Shown one piece after another: positions 1 through 13,722 of a DNA stretch of 64,000 bases. Source of the DNA: Sipunculus nudus (taxonomy: Eukaryota > Annelida > Sipuncula > Golfingiida > Sipunculidae); NCBI GenBank assembly GCA_026874595.1, contig CM049316.1, forward strand, positions 27,017,339 through 27,081,338. The letters are read 5' to 3'. Under the pieces are notes generated by a model, which was not told where the DNA came from, did no database searches, and worked only from the letters and a program-made list of their open reading frames with translations. The translations under genes were made by a program, and so were the position numbers. Numbering within the stretch: position 1 is the first letter of the stretch; each line of letters begins with the position of its first letter.

Positions 1-1406
1 TTTGAATGTTCATTTATATCTGTTTATACTTCAAATATCAATTTTGTATATTCACTTATTTAAACAGTAAAATATTTGCTAGGGTATTTATTTCAAATAA
101 GAATAAGGAGGCGTTGGGGCCAGCTGAATTATAAAAAAAAACAGAAATATTTCGACCGCAGTTCATTAGAGCACTTATTTACAAAAATATATACAAACAA
201 GAGTCTACGTGTCCAAAAGAAGAAGGAAAAAGGATGGCAAAAGGTTGCACCCCCTGGGACACCTGGCCAGTGGTTAGTATATGGAAGGGAAGAATCCCAC
301 TACCATGCATGGTGACATTGTTTTATATTTTTTTCTGGGCAATAAAGAGCAAATTCAGAGCATCTTTACATAAAATATTAATACATAGGCAATTAATAAA
401 TAACACTGCATGGAGCATACCACGTCCGCAATTATGTTAAATTTATAAAAAGCATGCAGTGCTGTAAACAGATATAAGTGCAGTGACTGATGTCTCTTTA
501 TATATTGGCTGGTCAAGTAAAAAATGTGGAGAGATGCAGTGAGCAATATTAATTTTAATGCATGAGAAAAAAAGAATAAAGTGCATGTTAAGCACTGATA
601 ACAACACGTGAAAAGGAATGGAGATAAATGGGTACAATTATGGGCCCCAAGTTGAAAAAAAAGACTTGCGTTCTATCCACGCACGGGATTAATTATTTAT
701 GAAAATCTGACACAGTTGTAAAATGATCAAAACTATAATATTAACAACCAATCACTTCTGGTCAAACCACCCAGTTGTTTCTTCAATGCTTCTGTTCTGA
801 AATAAAACTAAAAAATAAAAATGGTTAAACCTCATTCAGTGTTGTTCAATGCCTCGTGAAATGGCAAATATTAAAATACCTCTGTTGACAATAAAAGTAA
901 TTGTCATAATTTAAGTACAATGCATGTTAACTGAAAAGCAACTTCAATTTTAATATGGTTTTCCTAGCTATTATCAGATTATATAGGCCTAGGTACAAGC
1001 CCGTGAACAGCAAAGTGCCGTACTGCGATCGAAGTATACAGCGGCGTACTTCGGTGCAAGTACGGTCGTACATGGGTGACTTTGGAAGCAAATTAAAACA
1101 AAATATGCCATAGAATTTCTTGCTAACCCACTTCAGAAAGTTGTTGAATATGTAAGGTTTTTATATGATGCGTCGTTTCAATCCTCAGTGTCACTGGTGT
1201 TTGATAAAACGGGAGATATAACACGACATGCCTCGGATGTGGATCTGAAAATGCCGTTATCTTGACAGGAAACCCCCCAACAACGCATTCGCAGATGTCA
1301 ACTGGAAGAACTATGTATTGTCTTGTATGATTGGCCGGCACTAGGGGATTCCGAGGCTCACATTGCCAATTATTTGATGTTTTACATGAATTTACCCTGT
1401 CAGTCA

Positions 1407-1499
1407 CGTCGTACTTCCATCGAAGTACAGGCGTACCTCAAACGAGGTACGTACCTCAAACGAAGGACGTACTACAATCTGCGGTCGTCCTCGACCTGG
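1407..1499. repeat. Dispersed repeat with short internal palindromes
   Basis: The block contains CGTACTTCCATCGAAGTA, then tandem ACCTCAAACGAAG-like units and GGTCGTCCTCGACC. The same ordered motifs form the right arm of the foldback element at 36684-36935, so this is a second copy of that family, possibly solo or more degraded. Confidence 0.6.
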
Positions 1500-1914
1500 T
1501 CACTGCAGGAATGATGCGGGAGGTCAAAGGTCGAATGTAGAGAGTGCGTCAGGTGTTGTTCGGACCAACCATTTTCGGGTCCGTGGGGAGGTGCGCTAGG
1601 GTTTTCCTTCCAAAACATGTAGGCCCATTTATAAGAATGACAATTATGTGTTTCTCATTTGCACGATTTTTTTTCCACTCTTGCATGTTTTTTTTTTCAT
1701 CAATGAAAAGATTCACAATTATTTCTTCGTCTGTTTTCGAAATGCATTTAAACACAACCACCCACCAATATTTTGGCAAGAAAGTAATCTCCACTTTCTC
1801 TCTTTGTTTGACCCCCTTGCCAATGAGTCAACATGCAAGACCAATTCGGGCAGTCCTTGTAGGTCAATCACTGTCTACATATTTAGTGATAAAAAATTCA
1901 GCTGAAAGCCCTTT

Positions 1915-2740
1915 TTAGCGAACCTGTGAGCTTATGCGATGGCGCAGCGTCCTCCGTCCTCCGTCGTCTGTCCCTCTATCGGATGGAGCTTATTTTTGGG
2001 CTATCTGCATTCACTTTGATTATACTGGGATTATACTGGGAAAAAGCTAAAAAAAAATCTTTAAAAATCTTCTTCTCCGAAACCATCCAGCCGTGTGTAC
2101 AATATTTCAAAGAAATAATCCCAGAAACGATTGTTATCAAGTTTGTTCGAATAATTTTTGTTCGGTGATTGTTGGCTGCGTTACAGGAATTAACTCAGTC
2201 ATTTCGCAAAAAAAAAGCATATAATAATTACAATCTCAGAAATGGCTGCAGTTATCATCAACAAATTTTATGCAAATGTTGTTCACATGAGTCGTATTTT
2301 AATTTGAGATAATGGTGGTACCACCTGCATAGGGGTCATCGGTCATCAGTACATTATTATAAGGCCTAACCCATAATTTCTAGATAACAGCATGAGCTAT
2401 CATCCCCAAAATTTATGAATAAATCAGTCACATGTATGTCAAATGCTGTGGAATTAACTGTATACCCATTAGGATCAACCTACATTTTACGAGGGAAAAG
2501 CTGAAAACCCTTTGAAAATCTTTGACGACGAAACCATTCAGCCAAAATGTTCAATGTTTCACATAAATATTCCCTGAGCCATCTCCAGTTTGTTCAAATG
2601 GTTTTGGTTCGATTAATTTTGGCCGATTTACAGGAATCTGAACGATGTCATTCGGCCAAGTAAGCATACCAACATTACATTCTGGGAAAGACAGGAGCTA
2701 GCATCATGTCTGTGCAAATGTTGGTCACATAGGCATGACT
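1915..2740 (-). repeat. Dispersed repeat, inverted copy of the 55-56 kb family
   Basis: Read on the minus strand, this segment ends with a block containing GCTAGCTCCTG, then phrases about frame-free low-complexity AT DNA, and a CGTGC/GACGGA-rich block followed by CATCGCATAAGCTCACAG. The same blocks occur in plus orientation at 54940-55340 and 55795-56275. It has no intact ORF. It is probably a degraded non-autonomous element, but its class is unknown. Confidence 0.5.
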
Positions 2741-3659
2741 CATACTTGAAACTGAAGTTTTTGTGGTGCTATCACCTAATTTTTACCTTCCCTTTCCTGC
2801 ACTGAAAACCAAACATACGTATACATGTTTACGGGGGCACATTTGAGGCGTTCCGGATATCAAACACATCAAATTTTGCTGAGTACGAGGCATGCTTTAA
2901 TGGCCCACGGTAGCATAAAAATTCATTACAATAAATTAAGAACATCATGGAGATAGTCTGTATAAAAAAAGGAAGGCACCTTTAACGTTCATGGGCTACC
3001 TATATATAGTAACTGAATGAAGTCTCGTCGTCATGCAGACATTGACCATGCATACTTACGTCTCGTGGTTGCAGAAAGCTCCTGTTTGCTACCTGCAGCC
3101 TGCGCATTACCCAGTCTTTTTCGGTTGACTAGATCTTGTGTCCCACTGCTCCCCCCCCCTCCTTTGCAGACCTTGTTGATGATTGGTTTGGCTGCTCAAA
3201 ATTAGCCTCCCTGACCTCAAGTTTTTACTTTATAAACTTAGTCGACGTTTTCAATGTATTTAAGTGGATAAATGTGGACTGTTTGATACGGGTTGATCAC
3301 ATTTTGAGGCGGTCATGGGTGAGGATACAGGTATTGGCGGAGGTATGCGTTCTATTAGCACACACACAGAACCTACAACCATACACTGATACAGTCGCAT
3401 CGATCCGTCGGTCACAAGAAGTAAACGTACGCCTGTACCTTGTCCTTTACCCTTGCACTATTGCTCGCTGGCCGTTTGATACAAACCGTTAAAGCACAGG
3501 ACACAGGACACAAGAAGCACTGCACCACTAGTATAAATTAAAACCACGCCTGAGGTGAGTCAAAATCATGATAAAAATTTAAAGCAGCTATAATTCAATG
3601 TGACAAAATCTTGCACATGCAGAAAGAGTAATATTACCTTTATTCCATCTCCCTCTACC

Positions 3660-3661
<2 letters not shown>

Positions 3662-3735
<74 letters not shown>
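3662..3735. repeat. (AT)n microsatellite
   Basis: An uninterrupted AT dinucleotide run of about 74 bases. Apparent Tyr-Ile repeat reading frames here are artefacts of the run. Confidence 0.95.
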
Positions 3736-3738
<3 letters not shown>

Positions 3739-4470
3739 ACTCGTATAATTTTACACACCTTACTTGGTCATTAGTGGAACTTGAAGCTTTTGTAAAAAAA
3801 TCCGAAATCTTTCTCTTCTTGTTGTCATAATGTTGGCTGCCGTTTGCCATCAAAACACTACACAACCGTGGACTCTCCTCATTTCAAGCAGTAACTATGA
3901 CTGAACAGCAAGCTATCGGGTCCATGAACATATATAAATGTACAAGGACATTCTCACATGGAATCAGGATGACTGTGACAGGACCAAGGGTCCCAGCATC
4001 ACAGCCTGGTGGGTCCTGCCCTGACCAGGGACCTTAATTAATTAATACCCTGTGGCTATTAATATTACAGTGTGATGAGAGAAGTTTTGATAAGGAAGCA
4101 CTGGCATTGACCGCCTGCTCCCTCTTTGTATATATTTAGTTTATGTATATAGACTAAGATCACTGTCAGTGTTAACTGAACAATTTTGTATAAAATTAAA
4201 CGGGGCACCTTGGTTGAAAAAAAAGTGCATCGGGGGGGCGGGGGGACGGGGGGGGGGGGGGGTCCTTGATTGCTCCGTGCTCACGGCCAGTAACATGATC
4301 CAGGAAAGGTGTATGAGAATGTAAATTGACAAAGGATTTATGGTAGTTTCTTGTTCAGGTTTAATAAAACATAGACGTGATGCCAATTTAAACACATACA
4401 TGGAAGAGACAGAAAGATGCGCAACACTCAATCCATCCTACGTTGACAGATAACAAGGTGACTGAAGAAG

Positions 4471-4594
4471 ATGAGGTACGGTGATAGTCCTGGACGGTGG
4501 AGACTGGCGGTCACAGTCATTGCTCTTGCATCTGTAGCTGTCATCGTTTCTGCCTCGGCCTGGTATCTACAGCCATCTGAAGAGAAAACTCTGG
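4471..4594 (+). CDS. DPP4-like: DPP4-like exon 1: cytoplasmic tail and signal anchor
   Basis: Encodes residues 1-41: a short basic tail (MRYGDSPGRWR) and a hydrophobic segment of about 20 residues rich in Val, Ala and Ile, as expected for a type II signal anchor. An in-frame TGA lies at 4459-4461, and A at -3 gives a good start context. The donor is GTAAGT and the exon ends in phase 1. Confidence 0.93.
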
Positions 4595-7500
4595 GTAAGT
4601 TGGGAAGATCTAAAAAATAGGAACTGAATTTTCATGAGTCCAACATTTTCTGAATTGTATAATTAATTATTATGAACAATATTCGTCTAGAACTATTGCC
4701 TGTTCCAATAAACTTCAGGAAGACATTAGACTCAAACGTTTCTCAAAGCTGGCACCTTCTTGTGTATTATATTTTAATGAAATAAAATGACATTGTTGTG
4801 AATATAATGTCAAAAAGTATCCTAGTAAATGTTTGGTCATGGAATTAAGTAGAAAATATACTTTTCATATAAAATCGTTTTCAGTAGGAGCCAAGTAAGA
4901 CGCGATTAGAACACCTACCGAACAGGAATTTTTCTTTGTTTGAAATATATGTAAATAAGAAATACATGCCTGACAAAGTGTTTCTTGTGTTTCAGTGCGG
5001 CACACAAGGCAAACACAGAAGACTCCCATAACGTTCGATGACATTTTTAGTGGAGAATTTAGACCCAACTTCTTCTCTCTCACCTGGATCAAAGGTGAGA
5101 ATCATGTCAAATACAAATCTTTATAACACCACAATGCACTAACGCTCCCTGTCCCTAAGGGATAGGATTGAGGCGGCCGCTTGAGGGGGCTCCACGCTAG
5201 TGTCATCTACACCCAGTCAATCAAAACTGCTTTCTATGACGTCTATTCCAACTTGGGATGGGGTATCCTTAGGTTTCTTGACATATTTAGTAAAAAAAAG
5301 ATACTACTGAAATATTCACTTACATTAAATGAATCAAGCATTCCGAAAATATTACGCCTCCGTCTGGAGTATTACGTATTTATCGCCGTTATTAAGTTTT
5401 TCGGTCTCTTAACAACTTAACTGTTAATTAATTTTGATAAAATTATGTACGAGGTTAAGAAAATAACCAAGGAACAGTTTATACATCTATAGTCTCAAAC
5501 TATTTTCTTTCTGGTTTCTTGTCGATTAAGGAAACTTCATCTGCTTAAATTTCTTCCGTGAATTTGTTCAATAGCACCTCCTGTGTTTATTGATTAAGTG
5601 ATTTTCCAATTAACTGAGACCAAAAGAACAATCTGCATTTACCGGGCACGGTATGCGGATTGCGGCACCGGAACGCGGTATGCGGAACGAAATATAAAAT
5701 CGCGTGGGGCATTAACTTTCTGATTAAAAAACTGGGATATGGGCCGGTTGATGTCAATACCCGAAAAATCGCGCTGCATCCGTAGCTCATATATATATGG
5801 TAACCAGAACCCATGGGCGCTATACCGCGCGCGGTATGTGGATCGATATCATTCTCCATTGGGAATTCCATTTTACCGCGTTTTATATACCGCATTCCAG
5901 GTAAACTTTTATGATCAATTAACTCGAGAGGATTTTTATGAATATCTGGCTTCTTGAAGATTTAAAAGAACATATAGTGATTCGTCGGTTAAAGATTTTA
6001 ATTGTGTGTCTTCACAATTTGATTTGCATTTATGACGCGGAGTTCTTTAAATCTTAATGAAGACAGGACAGCTGTCCTACCAATTTAACATTTTCATTTG
6101 AAAGGTAGGTTGCAATCATCAATTCATGGATTCTGATGCCCAAGAAATATACACAGCATTAATAATAATTTATCATACACCGTATTTGTGCTCTTTGAAT
6201 TACATACTCACTAGCGGTCCATTAGAAGACATAAAATCCAGATCAAACTGAAGAATCTGATTGCCCTGATACATATTTACCTCATGAAGATACAATGGAA
6301 GGCCTAATAAGATTGATATAGAAAGGGAACTTAACATAAGCCAGCATATTGTGAGTGGTACAAAAACCTGCTCCGCAACTAATGTTTAATTATGTCCTCT
6401 TATCTGGCCATGCCTCTTCGCTTCAATCATATCAACGTGTCTATATGTTACAAGATAAGTATATGATATTACGATTAGTATAAGACAGGTGGATGATTTT
6501 CGGGGCAGCGTCATACTTGACATATCTTATTGTTATGGGTATATAGAAGGCGGCGGCAAATAATTGGGATATGTGTGTGTCGATCAGTTAGGAAGGGGGT
6601 AGGGGCGAATTCAGGGATGAAGATTTTTAAAATGGTACAGTAGTTTACTATCTGGTTTGAATTTATTCAAGAACTTAAAAGCACTCAGTGAGTGTCTACC
6701 CTCACCGAACACTAACATGCAGTGGCGGATCTAGAAATTGTTGAACCCGGGGCGCTTGTATTTGGTTGGTGGCTGACGGGTATTATTAAATCTAAGTTTT
6801 TAAAGATTTTGTTCTGTAAATTCATAATCAAGTTATATATAGATATATATGTATTTTTACTCCACATCTATTCTTCACCATGTTTTCCTTAAAGTAAATG
6901 TGTCGGGGAGGGTATGGGAGAGGGAGGGGATTCCTCCTCCAATGTTCGGAGTTTTTTTAAAATTATGCAACGTAAAGAGGACATTTTGAGGCACCTGACA
7001 CATTAAATAACAGATTTTCTGATTTTTGTGGGGGGGGGGGGGGGATATATTAAGCCTAGGTCACAACAGGCCGCATGGGCTCCTGTTTGCGTCCAAATTT
7101 TCGTACAGAATCTCAGGTACCAGGCAAGTCCTTCTTGCGAAATTTCGAGGTCGCAGAAAGCCCGTTAGTACGTACTGAGGATATTGTACATGTCCAACAA
7201 ACTCTACGAATAACCAGCAATCAACGAGGCCGCAAGTGTAAATTGCTCCCCCACCCCCAACACACACTCTCTGTTTATGGGAATCCACCTCTTCACAAAT
7301 TATCATGGATGGTGTAAACAGGTAAACGGGTAGGTAAGCAGGAGCAAATGCTTGTTGACACGAACGAAGTGAGTGGTTTTTGGACATAAGAGAGAAGGGT
7401 GACCTCGCAAAATTGGTTATCACTCAGACTGGGACATACCCGAATATGCGTCCCACGTAATCCTGGTGTATAAATAAGGAGTTTGAGAAACTCCTTTGAT

Positions 7501-10500
7501 GAGATTTAAGAGTCGGCATATAAGCACGTTCAAAGTTCAGAATTTGCAAGCGAATACCGGAGTTTAGAGGTCGGTGGTAAAGGAAATCATCATTTGCCAG
7601 AGACTGAATATCAGTTTCATTTGCATTACTATTCGTCTTTCCGCTCTTTTTTAACGTTTGTATCTAAATTCCGAATGTTTGCATCTTTACGAAAACAAAA
7701 CAAAGAATTAAAGATACGTAACCTTTTATCAATAAACTCTGTTGGCAACTCGTGGGAGGTTCGGGTATGCAGCAATTCATTGACCTTTTTTTCATATTTA
7801 TATAACTTTGCCTGGTTGGGAAAAGAGGACACTTCACTTGTACATATATACCCGGTAAAACATGGAGCACTTACGACAATTTTTTCCGGCAGATCGTTAA
7901 TTCCCAGTGCTTTTTTCGGTACTCTTTCTTATATTGTATTTTGTTCATATTTTTTTTCATTTGGTTGAGAAAGCACATCTAGCAAGATGCCCAAAAGGAT
8001 GACGAAGATTACAATGTCGATTTCGTGGATGTTTTTTGCATACAATTTCTGCAAAACTAAAATCAAGAGACTGGCTAACAAGTGACTGGTATTTTTCATA
8101 GACTTGAAGACCTTTGTCTGAATAGCGTTTGGTTTTAAAAATAGGATAAGTTATCATGGGACTTTCTTTGCCTTAATAAAATTGTAAAATATCAGCCATC
8201 TTCAGTCTGTTTCAGTGAAGAGGCCAACATGGCCTCTTTTTGGTCACTCTGTCGGCTGATCATATTTTTCTACGCTATATACATATATTTTTGCTTGCTT
8301 TTTATAGGGCAGAACAAATACATGCATATTGCTGCCAATGGTGACCTGCAAATCTTCGACCTTGAGACTAACACAACTGAAACACTGATAGATGGGGAAA
8401 GAAGGGTGAGTCAACAGTGAAAGAAAATCACGCGGAAGGAAAGTGTATCTCAGTGATACTCTGTGTTTTGCGAAATAAAGAAGGAAGATGCACTCTAGAA
8501 GTAGCAATATTTTACATAAGTCCGTCGTTGAACTGTTCACGATTATGCTAAATTTTGTTTTGGTGAAATGTTTCAGACTTTGTCGACCTTATAATCCAGA
8601 TAACACAGCTAGACATCAAGCGAAAGCAATGACCTCTTTGAAAATCAGGTTGTGCTAATTACTTATCTCTATATGAAAAATATTTAATTTTATTACCTTT
8701 TCAAAGTATAATTAGTTCAGTAAAATATCTATAACTTAATCTCTTGAGGCCAGACCTGTTGAAAATTAGGAGACCTCAAAAGTAGCATCATGCAGAGAGA
8801 TTCATGTAAAAGACGAACTAAAATCCGTTTAAAGAAAAGCATAAAAGACCTTACCTTCGCATTTGGTCGGAATATTAGATAAAGCATTTTTTATTGTTAA
8901 TAATTATCTAATTGTGTATTTGAATAACAGGACGATTTGTTAAAAATTTGAAAGTATCGACATTAATTTTATAACATTTCACTGGGACCGCAAGGGTTGA
9001 ACACCTGAGGGTTGATGACGTCAGCAGAATTCTGTATGATTGACGGCATTGAATATGCCTTAGGATGTCTCGAAATACCCTCCTATACATTTTAGTAACA
9101 CTTCCCGTGTAATATATAAGTTACAATGATAGCTAAACCTTTGTTGGCTGATGAAGAAAAAAACTTGCTAAGACGGTCTAAATGGCCGAAAACTGCAAGT
9201 ATAAAATTGCTTTCCGTCTCGAAACACTGTCGTTCACAAGATCGGGTTCGGCTCTCGAATGGCATGGCTGGGTGTCCGCTGCTGGGATCGGTAGAGGGAA
9301 TGTAGGTTGCTTCTGCCTTTGCGGCTGTGGATGTTGTAGCTTTCCTGCAAGGTCACCGGTCAGGGATGTACGTTGGCGGTCTCTCGCGGCTCTCTGCTTG
9401 GTTTGGTGTGGCATCGCGTCTGTTGGCTCTGAGAACATGCTTAAGGAGCGCGCAGGGCTGAAGTCTTGACCACAGCAACCTGTAGCTGCTCGATGAGCGA
9501 AAACTTCTTCTTCTGCTGCTGCTGCTAAACCTTTGTTCCGTCTTTGGAACATTTATAATACAATTTATGATGACTGTATATACAGTAGAAACCTGTGATA
9601 AAACACCAAAGTGGCCTAAACTGACCGAAGTGGTCTAAATTCACAGGTGGCCTTATTAAACAGTTCAGCTAAAACTAATGTCATGCTTTCAGTTAACTCA
9701 AGGGGGGTGTTATGGACAAGTGGTCTTGTTAGACTAGTGGTCTTTCGGACGGTTTTCAGACTGTATTTTCCTGTTTCGCTTTTTGTCAGAAAATGCCAAT
9801 AATGGTCCGCTGTATCAATGATACATGGATACATTGAGCCTGCCTAATAACAGCTTCTTTAAATTGATTGACTGCAGCATAAAGAACATGATAAATGTTT
9901 TAAAGGAAACGTAAAAGTGACACCAGGCACCTGTTACTGAACGACCATTTTCTGATGACCTATACTTTATTACCAAAAAGTAAAATAAATATCAATAATT
10001 TGTTTTTCATCTTGAGCGGACTTACCTTTAACATGCTTTCCTTTTACACACGATATAGCATTTACACTGTGACAAAAAGGGTAAATACTGAACACTTGTC
10101 AAACATTGTTTTTATGATTGCATTCCTATAATTTTCAACTCCAGTCACAGCTGAGCAATGGACGGTACTACGTGTCTTCCGACCACCGGTTCATACTATT
10201 TGAGAACGACATGCAGCGGGTAAGTCATTATTAAAGCCGGCTATACACCCAACTTTTGTTAAGAATTTATGTTATTTCTGGCCTACTCCATACATATTGA
10301 TGAACTTTACGTAATCCCTGCTAAAAACGGTTCTTATAGTATTTCTGTGACAGATGTATGGCCTTGCATAATAGATGATCACGAGGTATCCATCGCATTC
10401 AGGTATACAGGCAATGAATATCTCATGACCATTTAAAAAAATATTCACAGCATATGTTAAATAACAATAAAAGCATTCATTATTATTTTGGTATAAAAGG

Positions 10501-11351
10501 ATGAACCATTTCACTGTGTAAATAAGTGCATGTATGTAGACGCTAACCATTCCATTGGTGGGTTTGAATTATTGTAATAATGTAATGGAATATTTCGTTT
10601 CCTTATCTTTTACTATGCATATTTTCTCATTCCACTCTGATCGCCCGCCGTTAAGGTATATTAACATTAGATACAAAGTGCTATATCAAGAGTATCATAT
10701 GAAATAAAAGGCAACAATGCATAGAAACGGACATATTGATTTGCTTTTTCTAGGTTTGGAGACACTCCTACCGTTCTTGGTTTCAAATTTACGACAGAGC
10801 CCAGTCCGACCCAAACCAGTAAGTACGAAGTTCATATGCATGTGCTTGTGAACTTATCCGGATAGGTTTCAGAAAAGATTCAAATCTCCGAAAGAGTAAC
10901 TTCAGTTCTATAATCGTTGATAAATATGCCGGTGAGGTCATACAGTTACAAGAGATGAAATTCCATGCATGCTGGTGCTATTTGAATTGCTAAGTAAATT
11001 AAGTTCTTGCTTCATATTCTAGACTCTATTTATATGTACTCCTACAAGCTGTTCCGTTTTATCTGATATTAAATATAGTAATTTTTGTCGAATGATCGAA
11101 TCTTTAAAAACGTTTCTCCGGAACATATACTTTCTAGTGTAGCGTCGGATGAAACAGCAGCACCTGAACTAAGATGCTTTGTTTTTTTTTTTAAATCCAG
11201 CACCAGGTGCCTCACCAAAATTAGATGCATAACATAGACCTTGAACGGAGGGTATGGCCACCTAAAATAGAAATCAAGGATAATGCTGTGTTTGTGGATA
11301 TATCCCTTGCGAATAGTTTATTGACAAAAAGTGGATTACATTCTCTCTCTC

Positions 11352-11402
<51 letters not shown>

Positions 11403-13673
11403 CATTAATAATTGAAAACAAAAATAAAATATCCATCTTATCCATTAAAAATGTTAGATAGGGCAGGGGCGGATCCGGGATTTAGGAAAAGGATGGTCCA
11501 ACCCAGCAGGAATTGTAACAAAACATGAAAAAAAGGTCCCCAGGTCCGGAATAGGGGATGGAGGTCCTGGCCACAAAATTGGTCATAAACCCTTAAAAAG
11601 GTTCTGTACGGGTGTATGCATTTAACTCTACATGATTTGAGGGGACATTAAATAGTACATGAACAATGTAACAACATAAAAGACTTTAACGATATATAAA
11701 GCGGACATACTGTAATTTCCGGCATGAACATTCATGGATCAGTAAAATTAATGTCATATACATTTAAACTTCCAGGCAGGTTATTCCGTTTCCCCAACAC
11801 GACTCATTTCGCGGAAAGACACTGCAGTACGCCAGATGGGCTCCTTCTTCAAATGCCTTGGTTAGCTATACTTATTTTCCTTTTTTTCTCACCGGTTATT
11901 CAATAATAAACTAAATTGTAATGTGATATTACTTATTTTATGTAAGTCCTCTTCTTTCATTCATGAAGATGAATTTCGAAAAGATGTTTAATTTATTTAT
12001 GATTTTATAATTATCCATATTTATTGTTGGATAACTTGACGGTCGAGGGGTAAAACACTCGGCTCTCTCCGCTGAAGAACCGTTTTTGGTGTGGCTATGA
12101 GAATGGGCTGTTGTGCATGGCCCATCCAAGGCCGCTGGTTTTCTCCGGGTTCTCCCGTTTCCTCCACCTCTAGACACTGCCAGACGCCAACATCTGATTA
12201 AATGTAAAAACTCTTTGTAGAATCCATGTAAAATGAATAAAGTTTATAATATTATAAGGATCAAGTAAATATATTATATAAGTCAAGCTAAATAGGCCAA
12301 TATCGACAGGTTACTTGAAACAAAATGTATTGCAGGTATTTGTCGTGGAGAACAACATATACTTCCAAGCTGATCCCTTCTCGCCCGCCCAGCAGCTGAC
12401 TTCAGATGGCGCCTTCGAAAATATTTTCAATGGTATTCCTGACTGGGTGTATGAAGGTAGGGTTATGAATATTCACAAGTTGCAACAAATGTGATCTTTT
12501 CAAAGGCTTTAATTAATTAAATCTGTACGCACCCATGATAAATAAATTGAGCCATATATTCGTATATATAACTGAAACCTGTGAAAGTTCAAGCAACACT
12601 ATGTCATTATACAGCGTCTTTGATGGCGTATTATAATCAGCTTAATAATATGCGATACCAGCAGTATACTCCAAGATTGGATTCGGGGCAGGTAGAAGTG
12701 GCTTTATCTAGGTATCATACAGGTACTTGTGAGATGGTTAGGGGCAGGTTCAGGTACATGTATTGGTTCATGGCTTTCACAAAGTACCTGGGTACAGGTC
12801 CAGTTATTTATGAAAGTACCTGAGTACAAGTACAGATAGCTTTGATTTAATTTAAATACATTATTAAATTGAATTTAAGTAATTCTATAAATTTAATCTA
12901 TATGCAAATCAGCATGTCCATTTACAGTACCATACATGTACCTGCATGGACTACCTATATTATCCCAGGTATACCCACACTTTAGTCCCAGTTACAGGTG
13001 TTCAGACCAGTTACTTCCTAACCATGATATCTAGGTACAGGTACAGGTACTCTGAATTGTGTACCTAGTGTTACTACCTCGCGACGGATACGGATACACG
13101 CCCGGGACCCGCTGGTGCGGTAGTCACCGGGCCTGATTAAACAAGTATATAAAAGATGTGTGGTTCCGCCCTGTCATGTAATCCGAGACCGAACATGAAT
13201 TCCGCTGACGAACATATTAAGTTATGCAAGCATTTTATTACTGAGATGGTTACATTTTTAAAAAGTCGTGTACGTCTCTCTGACACAGAGGAGATCCTTT
13301 CCACACGCCACGCCATCTACTGGTCGCCAAGTAGTGACAGACTTGTGTACGCCAAGTTCAACACCACCGCTGTCCCACGTATAAAATTTCCGACATATGG
13401 CCCAGAGACCGATGTGTTCGGCTACACAGAGGAGATTGCTTATCCGAAGGTACACAATAGTGTTACTTGTTTTACTGGATGTTGTAGCTGATATATATAT
13501 ATATATATACTATATAGTGATTATTTACGAAAATGTTCAATTACACATTAACACGTGTTTTCATGCATTTGCAATATTCAGATAAACATTTCCGTAATAA
13601 TCACTGTGTACCAACTCTTAGCATCCCGCTAATCAAGCACTATTGAATTTCGTACTGCAACATGTTTATTATC

Positions 13674-13722
<49 letters not shown>

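Larger units (their letters stand above)
1..4470. other. Upstream non-genic region
   Basis: I see no coding exon here. The segment holds a dispersed repeat at about 1915-2740 that recurs inverted near 55-56 kb, a palindrome-rich repeat at 1407-1499 related to one at 36684-36935, an AT microsatellite at 3662-3735 and a G-run at 4235-4262. The last few hundred bases before 4471 should contain the promoter and 5' UTR of the DPP4-like gene, but I can support no specific core-promoter motif. Confidence 0.5.

Noticed and set aside
1544-1918. 124-codon plus frame
   Set aside because: Low-complexity Phe/Ser-rich translation overlapping another frame on the opposite strand, with no homology I recognise.
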